In this document: piece by piece, positions 1 through 7,619 of the stretch
Layout: the number at the start of each line of letters is the position of its first letter
Numbering within the stretch: the first letter of the stretch is position 1
NCBI RefSeq assembly: GCF_014841565.1
Contig: NZ_JACYUD010000001.1
Coordinates: 736,753 to 800,752, forward strand
DNA: 64,000 nt
Origin: Rhizobium sp. CFBP 8762
GTDB taxonomy: Bacteria; Pseudomonadota; Alphaproteobacteria; Rhizobiales; Rhizobiaceae
Reading direction: 5' to 3'
Position numbers and translations under genes: made by a program
The notes under the pieces: model-generated
What the model was told of the DNA's origin: nothing
Databases searched by the model: none
The model's input: the letters and a program-made list of their open reading frames with translations, nothing else

Positions 1-479
1 AGCCGGTGCACCCAGTTGTGCTGTCCGGGGCGGCGTAGCGTCACCGTTTCGTTACGGGCGGCGCGTCGTAGCGCGCGGATGCTTTCCAGCAACATGAGTG
101 TCCCGACAATGCCCAGCAACAGCACGTACATCAGCGAAATCGTCAGATCGAGCTGTCCAAGACGCCGCAGCCACGCGAAAATCCAGACGCCGATTGTCGC
201 GCCGACAAGGCCCCCGCCCATCAGCACCGAGCCCAGCTTGATATCGATCGTCCCGCGCCGGAAGTGACTGATGGCACCGGAAATGGAGGACGCAACCACC
301 TGATTGGCACCGGTGGCAACGGCCACGACCGGAGGAATGTTATAGAAGATCAACAGCGGCGTGATCAAAAACCCGCCGCCGACGCCGAACATGCCGGAGA
401 GAAACCCCACCGCCGCCCCCATACCAAGGATGACGAAGATGTTCACCGACAATTCTGCAATGGGCAGGTACACCGTCAC
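1..479 (-). CDS. TauE/SafE family permease, 3'-truncated by window edge
   Basis: Integral inner-membrane permease of the TauE/SafE (DUF81) family, which moves sulfite-like or organosulfur anions; the substrate here is unknown. Only the first ~159 residues are in the window. They contain the glycine-rich GMFGVGGGFLITP loop followed by GANQVVASSISG, both typical of the first family repeat, plus about four hydrophobic segments ending in a basic stretch (ALRRAARNE). No ATG fits. I chose GTG at 479 because GAGG lies just upstream; GTG at 473 is an in-frame alternative. The 254 bases between this gene and the next hold no coding sequence. Confidence 0.8.
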   Translation of the reverse strand, partial: MTVYLPIAELSVNIFVILGMGAAVGFLSGMFGVGGGFLITPLLIFYNIPPVVAVATGANQVVASSISGAISHFRRGTIDIKLGSVLMGGGLVGATIGVWIFAWLRRLGQLDLTISLMYVLLLGIVGTLMLLESIRALRRAARNETVTLRRPGQHNWVHR

Positions 480-686
480 GGCCGGACCTCAATATGCCAA
501 AACGCCGCGTGCTACGCGGATAACGAACAACAGGCCACAGGAGCCAAGCAGTACGGAAATACGTGAACGGCAGCACCAGATTGCTCTGAAAAGCCTGTTG
601 CCCCGGCCACTGCTTCGTCATGCCCGTGGGGTCGCCGCGAGTCAACCGTCGAGAGAATGTTCTATACCTCAGGGGTGAGGAAAGTG

Positions 687-708
687 TGAAGAGACCGCCG
701 TCTCTTCA
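687..708 (-). terminator. Hairpin downstream of the PodJ-like gene
   Basis: An 8-bp perfect stem (TGAAGAGA/TCTCTTCA) encloses a six-base CCGCCG loop, 26 bases past the stop of the gene ending at 734. The following minus-strand sequence is pyrimidine-rich but has no clean U-tract, so termination is plausible rather than certain. Confidence 0.4.
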
Positions 709-733
709 AATCATTCAGCCCGGTTGAACGCGT

Positions 734-3700
734 TCACCCCGGCTGCTTGTTGCGCTTCAACAGTTCACGCACCAGTTCATCGGTGATTTCACCGGTGGGC
801 GTTTGGCCGATGGAGGTCTGGAAGGCCTTTATGGCCTTGGTGGTTTGCAGACCCAGACGACCATCAGGCTCACCGGCGTCAAAGCCGTTGTTGTTAAGAA
901 TCGCCTGAATGTTGCGCACGGCCTTGGTCATATCGACAGAGGCGGTCTTGGTGGCCTCGCCCACCCACTCGTCCGGCAGGTCTGCCGTGTTGGAGGCTGT
1001 ATCCATGGGCTTGGCCTGCCATGCTTCCACTTGCGCGCGGGCAGCGGCCATTTGCTCGGGCTTCAGCGCTGCGGCGACGTCATCGCGCTTCGCAGCGGCG
1101 TCCGTATCACCCTGACGGGCAGCAATCGCAAACCATGTGTAGGATTTCTGCAGGTCCAGAGCCACGCCGTTGCCGCGTGCATAGAGAATGCCGAGGTTGA
1201 ACTGGCTGTCACGCACCCCAAGCTCCGCCGCCTTCTCAAACCACGTGGCCGCAGCCTTGTAATCGGGCGTGCCATCGGTGCCGCTGGCAAGCAGCACCGC
1301 AAGATTGTGCATGGCGCTGGCATTGCCCTTTTCTGCTGCCTGCCCGTAAAGCTGCTTGGCCTTGACGACATCACGACCCACGCCGGAGCCTTTTTCATAC
1401 AGGCTTGCGAGACGATACTGTGCCGGAGCGAACCCCTGATCGGCAGACAGGCCGTACCATCGGGCCGCTTCCTTCATGTCGACGGGCAAGCCGCGGCCAT
1501 CGCTGTAGCGGGTGCCTATTTCAAACAAGGCCAAAGGATCGGCGGATTTCGCCGCGCTTGCAAGCGACTCCGGTGTCAGCCCGGCTGGCACATCGATAGC
1601 CACTGCGGGCTTGATTAAGGCTGTCGTAGCCGGATCGTTTGCCTTGAAGCTGGCCGCCTCACCGGCAGGCGGCGCTGCGGGAACGAACAGAGGTGCAGAA
1701 GCCTGCGGTGCAGGCTTTGCCACTGTTGGCGTAGCAGGCTTGGCCGGGGATGCCACAGGTTTTGCAACGGTTGCCGTCTGATTGCCGCCTGTTGACGCAA
1801 AGTAGGTCATAGCCAGCGGATAAGATGCAATGGCAAGCAGAACCGCGCCGATGGCCATGACAATCGGGCGACGGTGGCGCTTGAGCACCGATCCGGACGT
1901 GCCATTCAGCTCACGTTCGGCCTGATCGCTCTCAATGGCTGCAGCTTGCGCCGCGCGGCGGGCGGCTGCGATGAAATCGGCTTTTTGCCCTTCATCTACG
2001 GGGCGTTGTGTTCCGGCATAGGCCCGCTCATCGGCCCGCAGACGCTCCAGAATTTTCTTCACGTCCGGCGCTCCGGAACCCGGCTCCAGCAACTGGTTCA
2101 TATCGTCGGGCGCGATCATCTCCGCGCTGGCGTCCAGTTGCGGCACCGGGTCGACGTGAACACGCGGCTCCTGACGCCCGTTCCCGATCCGCCCGGCCAG
2201 ACCGGAGGCCCTGCTGTCTCGTGCATCCACCTCGCCAGCTTCCGCCATGTCCGGCGTCATGGCCAATGCTTGGACCGGGCGACTATCCAACCGCTCCAGC
2301 TTTTCAGCAATGTGGACCAGCGTGTTGTGAAGCGCTTCGAATGTGCGGGTGCTGCGCTCATCACTGGACCGGCTGAGCCGTTCGAGCGTGCGCAAGTCCT
2401 CGGCCAGCCCGGCAATGACGGACATGTCCCCGGCAGATGCGCCCCCGGCGCTGTTGCGGGTGTAAGCTTCCAGAACGGCATCGGCGGCATGGCGGGCAGC
2501 CTCAACAATATATTCGTCCGTGGTGGTCAGATATTGTTCCATAGCGCCAAGGCGGGTTTCCACCTCCGGTGACAGCACCGGCTCACGGGCATGAGTGTCG
2601 CTGATCAGGTCCGACAGATGCGTGATCTGCGCTTCCAGCGATTCCAGTCCGGGCAAAGGCTGAGCGGGATCGAACGGCTTGGCCTGCGTCTCATCCAGCT
2701 TGGCGGCAATGCTCGCCAGCCGGTCTTCTATGCGGTGAAACGGGGTGTCATCCTGCCGCAAGTCACCAAGCTGATCGATCCGGCGCGCCAGATCATCCAG
2801 TCGCGACAAGAGCGCATCATTGACACTGCCATCGCTTAAACCATCGATACGCTGCGAAATGTCAATGAGATAGCCGGTGAGATCCGGCTGCGAAACCTCC
2901 TGCGCACGCAGCATCATCAGCGACAACTGCTCAAGACGTTCCTCCAGACGGTACGCAGCGTCAGCGCCGGCGAGGTCGTCCATCCGGGCAATAAGGGTTT
3001 CCAGACGTGCGGTCATATCGTGGTTGGGCTCAGCCAGCCGGTCCATCTGCGACGAAAGATTGGCGATACGATCTTCCAGACGGCTCGCAAAAGCGGCATC
3101 CATGGCAGGGCGACCGTTGACGGCCACGGCACGGCTGATTTCATCCAGCCGCGTATTGAGCGTGGAAAATTCCTCGCCGAACGCGCCGTCATCCTGGCGC
3201 ATCTGACGGCCCAGCGCTTCGACAGCCTTGGCAACCGCAAGCAGCCGGTCTTCCATGCCGCGCAGCGAGGGCGATGCCGTACCGATTGACGATATCTGCG
3301 TCTTGATCTCATCCAGCCGGTGCGCCAGCGCCAGCAATTCATCATCCCGGTTGGCGTCAAAAATGTTCAGGCGCTGCTCCACGCCCGTCCACCGGTCCTC
3401 CATGCGGCGCACGGAATCTTCGCGCGCCAGACCGTCGATCATGGAGCGAAGAGCGTTGAATTCGGCTTGCAGCGCATCCGCCTGCGCGGGGCTGACGTGG
3501 CGGCCAAGATCGTTGATCCGGTCCGACAGGCGCTGCACATCGTCGCGCATGTCCTGTGCAAAGGCGGGGTTGGCGGTTTCCGGCTTGATGTTGCGAATTT
3601 CGGCACGAAGGCCGCTCATTTCGCGGGTCAGGCTTTCCGCCATATCCACTTTCAGTTCCTGACGAAGGCCAACCAGCGCACGGGCAATGTCCTTTCTGGC

Positions 3701-4042
3701 GAAATCCGGTGTTTCCAGCGCGCGTACGGGTGCTGCCTGCGGGAATGCTGCTGCCTGCGGGAATGCTGCTGCCTGCGGGGCCGGTGCTACGTGTGGAACG
3801 GGTCGGTTTGGAGCAGCCGCTCGCGGTGGTACGGCGGGGGCCTCCGTTACGCGCTGGCGCTCGATCAGATCGGCAACGCGCTGCGAGCGTAGAAATGCCT
3901 CGCGCTCGCGGGGCTGGCGCGGGTCTTTGGAAACATTGGCCATCAGGCCTTCAATGCGGGCTTCCAGCCCCTCGATGGTGCGATTCAAAGCATCGAGCGA
4001 GGGCCGTTCGTCGTGGCGCATATATGATCTCGATCCGTTCAT
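734..4042 (-). CDS. podJ: PodJ-like polar organelle development / cell-polarity protein
   Basis: Large single-pass protein with the PodJ architecture, a polarity scaffold that marks a cell pole and recruits division and development proteins. Residues ~1-720 are cytoplasmic and rich in repeated coiled-coil heptads (many RLDEI, RMDDLA and RIDGL-type units). A transmembrane helix follows at ~724-745 (PIVMAIGAVLLAIASYPLA). Periplasmic Sel1-type repeats at ~830-995 (FEIGTRYSDGRGLP, YRLASLYEKGSGV, FNLGILYARGNGV) precede a C-terminal peptidoglycan-binding domain at ~1040-1098 (IQAILNNNGFDAGEPDG). The start MNGSRSYMRHDERPSLD at 4042 is preferred to a frame extension to 4162, which has Cys/Trp-rich non-conserved sequence; ATG at 4021 is also possible. 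A short tandem repeat lies in a Pro/Ala linker. Family assignment rests on domain order plus the neighbouring beta-oxidation genes, an arrangement I recall from Agrobacterium. Confidence 0.85.
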   Translation of the reverse strand: MNGSRSYMRHDERPSLDALNRTIEGLEARIEGLMANVSKDPRQPREREAFLRSQRVADLIERQRVTEAPAVPPRAAAPNRPVPHVAPAPQAAAFPQAAAFPQAAPVRALETPDFARKDIARALVGLRQELKVDMAESLTREMSGLRAEIRNIKPETANPAFAQDMRDDVQRLSDRINDLGRHVSPAQADALQAEFNALRSMIDGLAREDSVRRMEDRWTGVEQRLNIFDANRDDELLALAHRLDEIKTQISSIGTASPSLRGMEDRLLAVAKAVEALGRQMRQDDGAFGEEFSTLNTRLDEISRAVAVNGRPAMDAAFASRLEDRIANLSSQMDRLAEPNHDMTARLETLIARMDDLAGADAAYRLEERLEQLSLMMLRAQEVSQPDLTGYLIDISQRIDGLSDGSVNDALLSRLDDLARRIDQLGDLRQDDTPFHRIEDRLASIAAKLDETQAKPFDPAQPLPGLESLEAQITHLSDLISDTHAREPVLSPEVETRLGAMEQYLTTTDEYIVEAARHAADAVLEAYTRNSAGGASAGDMSVIAGLAEDLRTLERLSRSSDERSTRTFEALHNTLVHIAEKLERLDSRPVQALAMTPDMAEAGEVDARDSRASGLAGRIGNGRQEPRVHVDPVPQLDASAEMIAPDDMNQLLEPGSGAPDVKKILERLRADERAYAGTQRPVDEGQKADFIAAARRAAQAAAIESDQAERELNGTSGSVLKRHRRPIVMAIGAVLLAIASYPLAMTYFASTGGNQTATVAKPVASPAKPATPTVAKPAPQASAPLFVPAAPPAGEAASFKANDPATTALIKPAVAIDVPAGLTPESLASAAKSADPLALFEIGTRYSDGRGLPVDMKEAARWYGLSADQGFAPAQYRLASLYEKGSGVGRDVVKAKQLYGQAAEKGNASAMHNLAVLLASGTDGTPDYKAAATWFEKAAELGVRDSQFNLGILYARGNGVALDLQKSYTWFAIAARQGDTDAAAKRDDVAAALKPEQMAAARAQVEAWQAKPMDTASNTADLPDEWVGEATKTASVDMTKAVRNIQAILNNNGFDAGEPDGRLGLQTTKAIKAFQTSIGQTPTGEITDELVRELLKRNKQPG
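3731..3784. repeat. 18-bp tandem repeat inside podJ, about 2.7 copies
   Basis: Two identical 18-bp units (3731-3748, 3749-3766) and a diverging third (3767-3784) encode a repeated PQAAAF hexapeptide in the flexible linker before the coiled coil. The length is a multiple of three, so copy-number change would keep the frame. Confidence 0.9.
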
Positions 4043-4255
4043 CGTACTGAAGCCCCGTCTAAAGGTATCGTGGATCGCACTTACCTGCGCTATCTTCCGC
4101 CAGACTGACCACCCGCAGCCGAACCGATGACAGGAAAAGCGAATCCCACGTTTCACCGCCACTTTTCGGCAAACGTGGTAAATAAGCCGTTAACCTCTTC
4201 CTTAAACTGCCATGGTTTTCGGTTATTTTTAGCGATCGCCAAAATCCCCTGCATT

Positions 4256-4277
4256 TTGACGTTTACGCGCACGTCAA
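4256..4277. promoter_or_regulatory. Operator-like palindrome upstream of the beta-oxidation operon
   Basis: Half-sites TTGACGT and ACGTCAA are separated by 8 bases, with ACG recurring every 6 bases (4259, 4265, 4271). The site ends 48 bases before the acyl-CoA dehydrogenase start. Related sites occur at 34301-34322 and 47101-47116, also before acyl-CoA-linked genes. The pattern resembles operators I recall for MerR-type LiuR regulators; the regulator is not in this window. Confidence 0.65.
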
Positions 4278-4325
4278 TTTTTTGTAGACTCGATTTGAGG
4301 TTGAGTTACGGTGAGGAGCATGTGA

Positions 4326-6113
4326 ATGCCGGTCTACAAGGCACCTGTCAGCGATACGCTTTTTCTATTGAACGATGTGCTGGATATCAGCCGCTATGGC
4401 AACCTGCCCGGCTTTGCCGATGCGACGCCGGATATGCTGGAAGCCATTGCCGTCGAAGCCGCAAAGCTTGCCGAGGATGCGCTTTTTCCTCTGAACCTCA
4501 GCGGGGACCGTGAGGGATGCACCCGCAGCGACAGCGGCGCGGTCAGCGTACCCACGGGGTTCAAGCAGGCGTTTGACCTCTACTGCCAGGGCGGCTGGAT
4601 TGGCCTTCCTGTGCCGGAAGAATTTGGCGGGCAAGGCCTACCCTATACCCTGCACACGGCAGTGGGAGAGTATTTCTCCTCCGCCAACATGGCACTGACT
4701 ATGTATCCCGGCCTGACACAGGGCGCGATTGCCGCTATTCTGGAGCATGGCAGCGAGGCGCAGAAAGCGCAGTACCTGCCCAATATGGTGCAGGGACTCT
4801 GGACAGGAACCATGAACCTGACGGAGCCCCATTGCGGCACCGATCTTGGCCTGTTACGCACCCGTGCTACACCGCAGCCGGATGGGTCCTACCGCATTTC
4901 CGGCCAGAAGATTTTCATCTCCGCCGGTGAGCATAACATGGCCGACAACATCATTCATCTGGTGCTGGCGCGTATTGATGGTGCCCCGGAGGGCACCAAG
5001 GGTATCTCGCTCTTCATTGTGCCAAAGCGGTTGATCCATGCGGACGGGACACTGGGTGAAGCCAATGGTGTGACCTGCGGTTCCATTGAAGAGAAAATGG
5101 GCATTCACGGCAATGCAACTTGCGTTTTGAACTATGACGAGGCTGTCGGCACCCTGATCGGAGGCGAACATCAGGGCCTGAAAGCCATGTTCGTGATGAT
5201 GAACGAGGCGCGGCTGGGTGTTGGCCTGCAAGGGCTGGCAGTGTCTGAAATTGCCTATCAGAATGCGGCCAGCTATGCGCAGGACCGGTTGCAAGGGCGC
5301 GCCCTGTCGGGTGCCAAGGAGCCGGACAAAAAGGCCGATCCTATCATCGTGCACCCGGATGTGCGCCGCGTGCTGATGACCATTCGGGCCTTCAACGAAG
5401 GGGGTCGTGCGTTTACACTTTGGACCGCACTGCAATCCGATATCGCGCATCGCAGCGAAGATGCAGCCCAGGCACAGACGGCAGCCGATCTGTTGGGCTT
5501 GATGACGCCGATTCTGAAAGGCGTGATGACGGACAAGGGTTTTGATCACGCCGTGATGGCGCAACAGGTGTTTGGCGGGCATGGCTATATCGAGGAATAT
5601 GGCATGAGCCAATATGTGCGCGATGCACGCATTGCCATGATCTATGAGGGGGCCAATGGCATTCAGGCGCTGGATCTTGTCGGGCGCAAACTGGGTGCCA
5701 ATGGCGGCCGTGCCGTGATGGCGGTGTTTAAGGAAATTGGTGATTTCTGCGAGGAAAACCGCAACCACGAGGCCCTGACGCCCTATACCAAAGCCCTGAA
5801 AAAGGCTTTGGGAGATTTGCAGGCGTCCACCATGTGGTTCATGGGCAATGCCATGGCAAAACCAGACAATGCCGGGGCAGGCTCCACCGACTACATGCAT
5901 CTCTTCGGGCTGGTAATGATCGGCTATATGTGGGCGAAAATTGCCAAGGTCGCCGTTGAAAAAACCGATACCGACGACAGCGTCATGCTTGCCAACAAGC
6001 TGAAAACCGCCACTTTCTTCATGGAGCGTCTGCTGCCGGAAACGGCATTGCGCCGGGCGCGGATTGAGGCCGGAGCAGACAGCACCATGGCGCTTGCCGC
6101 TGAGGCTTTTTAG
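4326..6113 (+). CDS. Acyl-CoA dehydrogenase with C-terminal extension
   Basis: FAD-dependent acyl-CoA dehydrogenase catalysing the first step of beta-oxidation, acyl-CoA to trans-2-enoyl-CoA. At 595 residues it is longer than the ~380-residue mitochondrial type. It begins with a short family-specific N-terminal segment (YKAPVSDTLFLLNDVLD), then the alpha-helical N-domain and the beta-domain with LTEPHCGTDLGLL at ~165. The C-terminal domain carries FGGHGYIEEYGMSQYVRDARI and MIYEGANGIQALDL, with the presumed catalytic Glu near residue 440. A further helical domain fills the last ~120 residues. GAGGAG sits eight bases before the ATG. It is first in an operon with thiolase and a FadJ-type enzyme. 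Chain-length preference cannot be read from the sequence. Confidence 0.93.
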   Translation: MPVYKAPVSDTLFLLNDVLDISRYGNLPGFADATPDMLEAIAVEAAKLAEDALFPLNLSGDREGCTRSDSGAVSVPTGFKQAFDLYCQGGWIGLPVPEEFGGQGLPYTLHTAVGEYFSSANMALTMYPGLTQGAIAAILEHGSEAQKAQYLPNMVQGLWTGTMNLTEPHCGTDLGLLRTRATPQPDGSYRISGQKIFISAGEHNMADNIIHLVLARIDGAPEGTKGISLFIVPKRLIHADGTLGEANGVTCGSIEEKMGIHGNATCVLNYDEAVGTLIGGEHQGLKAMFVMMNEARLGVGLQGLAVSEIAYQNAASYAQDRLQGRALSGAKEPDKKADPIIVHPDVRRVLMTIRAFNEGGRAFTLWTALQSDIAHRSEDAAQAQTAADLLGLMTPILKGVMTDKGFDHAVMAQQVFGGHGYIEEYGMSQYVRDARIAMIYEGANGIQALDLVGRKLGANGGRAVMAVFKEIGDFCEENRNHEALTPYTKALKKALGDLQASTMWFMGNAMAKPDNAGAGSTDYMHLFGLVMIGYMWAKIAKVAVEKTDTDDSVMLANKLKTATFFMERLLPETALRRARIEAGADSTMALAAEAF

Positions 6114-6128
6114 ATTTCAGGAGTTACA

Positions 6129-6366
6129 ATGCGTAGTCAGATGGTTGATTGGGTGCATGAAGCCTTGTTGTCGAATGGAGGAACTGGCTCCTTATTGTTC
6201 GTCGCGAAGCACATATGTGCAACACCATAAAGCCGAATTAGAGGCAAGCGGTGACCTGTTCTATACTTGGCAATACGACATGAGATGGGCTGCAACCGCA
6301 CTTCGACGTGAGGGTAAAATGGTCTCTGCAGACGATGATATTCGCGGCACGTGGACGTTAAGGTAG
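6129..6366 (+). pseudogene. Small winged-helix-like protein gene with a single-base frameshift
   Basis: A good ribosome site (AGGAG) precedes ATG 6129, which reads MRSQMVDWVHEALLSNGGTG and continues to AKHI before stopping at TAA 6228-6230. One base in, the frame continues as QHHKAELEASGDLFYTWQYD and ends at TAG 6364-6366. Removing a single T at 6218 restores one ~78-residue frame reading AKHIWQHHKAELEAS across the junction. The reconstructed protein resembles a family of short, conserved, winged-helix-like proteins of unknown function. It sits between the acyl-CoA dehydrogenase and thiolase genes in the same orientation and looks AT-richer than both. It could be a recent pseudogene, a sequencing error, or less likely a frameshift used in translation. 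Confidence 0.75.
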
Positions 6367-6400
6367 AGCTACCGAACCTCGATATTTTTAGGAGACACGC

Positions 6401-7609
6401 ATGTCCGACGCTTTTATTTACGACCATGTGCGCACGCCACGCGGGCGCGGTAAAAAGGATGGTGCGCTGCATGAGGTGCCATCCGTGCGGCTGGCAGCGC
6501 GGATGCTGGAAGCCGTGCGCGACCGCAACGGACTGGACACGCAGACGGTGGATGACATCATTTTCGGCTGTGTCGATCCGGTAATGGAAGCGGGCGGCGT
6601 TATTCCCAAGGCAGCAGCCTTCGAGGCGGGTTATGCGGCGCGTGCGCCGGGTATGCAGATCAACCGCTTCTGCGCGTCCGGGCTGGATTCGGTCAACCTT
6701 GCGGCGGCCAAGGTCGCACAAGGGGCGGATGATATTGTTATTGCCGGGGGCGTGGAAAGCATGTCGCGCGTGGGCATCGGCATGTCTGGTGGCGCGTGGT
6801 TCATGGACCCTTCGGTCAGTCTTCCCGCCTACTTCATGCCGCAGGGCGTGTCCGCCGATCTGATTGCGACCAAATACGGCTTCTCGCGCGACGATGTGGA
6901 CGCCTACGCGGTGGAAAGTCAAAGCCGCGCAGCGGCGGCGTGGAATGCGGGCTACTTTAACGGTTCCGTGGTTCCGGTGCGCGACCAGAACGGTCTGGTT
7001 ATTCTGGCGCATGACGAGCACATGCGCCCTGGCACGGACATGCAGGCACTGGCCGCGCTCAATCCAGCCTTTGTCATGGCCGGTGAAATGGGCGGATTTG
7101 ATGCCGTTGCCATACAGGCCCATCCCGATGTGGAGGCCGTCAACCACGTTCACCATGCGGGCAATTCCTCCGGCATTGTCGATGGCGCAGCGGCGGTGCT
7201 GATCGGCTCGAAAGCTGGCGGCGAGACGATGGGGCTGAAACCCCGCGCGCGCATTCGGGCCTTCGCCAATATCGGCTCCGACCCGGCGCTGATGCTGACC
7301 GGCCCGATCGACGTAACGAACAAGCTGCTGGCGCGCGCCGGCATGAGCCTTGACGACATCGACCTCTTTGAACTCAACGAAGCCTTTGCCGCCGTGGTGC
7401 TGCGCTACATGCAGGCCTTCGACCTTTCACCCGATACGATCAACGTGAACGGGGGCGCTATCGCCATGGGCCATCCGCTCGGCGCGACCGGCGCCATGAT
7501 CCTCGGCACCGCACTGGATGAACTGGAACGACGCGGCCTGCAAACCGCACTCGTGACGCTGTGCATTGGCGCGGGCATGGGCACGGCTACTATTATTGAG
7601 CGGGTGTGA
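6401..7609 (+). CDS. Acetyl-CoA C-acyltransferase (thiolase)
   Basis: Thiolase performing CoA-dependent cleavage of 3-ketoacyl-CoA, the last beta-oxidation step, or the reverse condensation. All catalytic residues are visible: nucleophile Cys91 in [12 protein letters not shown], His358 in [15 protein letters not shown], and Cys388 in [11 protein letters not shown]. At 402 residues it is full length. AGGAGA lies eight bases before the ATG. Its stop is 10 bases before the FadJ-type gene, so the two are almost surely co-translated. By position it is the degradative (FadA-like) thiolase rather than a biosynthetic PhaA, but the sequence alone does not exclude the latter. Confidence 0.94.
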   Translation: MSDAFIYDHVRTPRGRGKKDGALHEVPSVRLAARMLEAVRDRNGLDTQTVDDIIFGCVDPVMEAGGVIPKAAAFEAGYAARAPGMQINRFCASGLDSVNLAAAKVAQGADDIVIAGGVESMSRVGIGMSGGAWFMDPSVSLPAYFMPQGVSADLIATKYGFSRDDVDAYAVESQSRAAAAWNAGYFNGSVVPVRDQNGLVILAHDEHMRPGTDMQALAALNPAFVMAGEMGGFDAVAIQAHPDVEAVNHVHHAGNSSGIVDGAAAVLIGSKAGGETMGLKPRARIRAFANIGSDPALMLTGPIDVTNKLLARAGMSLDDIDLFELNEAFAAVVLRYMQAFDLSPDTINVNGGAIAMGHPLGATGAMILGTALDELERRGLQTALVTLCIGAGMGTATIIERV

Positions 7610-7619
7610 GGAGACGATC

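Noticed and set aside
4190-4205. TTAA-N8-TTAA upstream of podJ as a CtrA site
   Set aside because: The CtrA consensus needs seven bases between the TTAA halves; here there are eight.
4854-5900. A 348-codon open frame antisense to the acyl-CoA dehydrogenase gene
   Set aside because: The plus-strand gene is unmistakable; the antisense protein is His/Gln-rich shadow sequence without a ribosome site.
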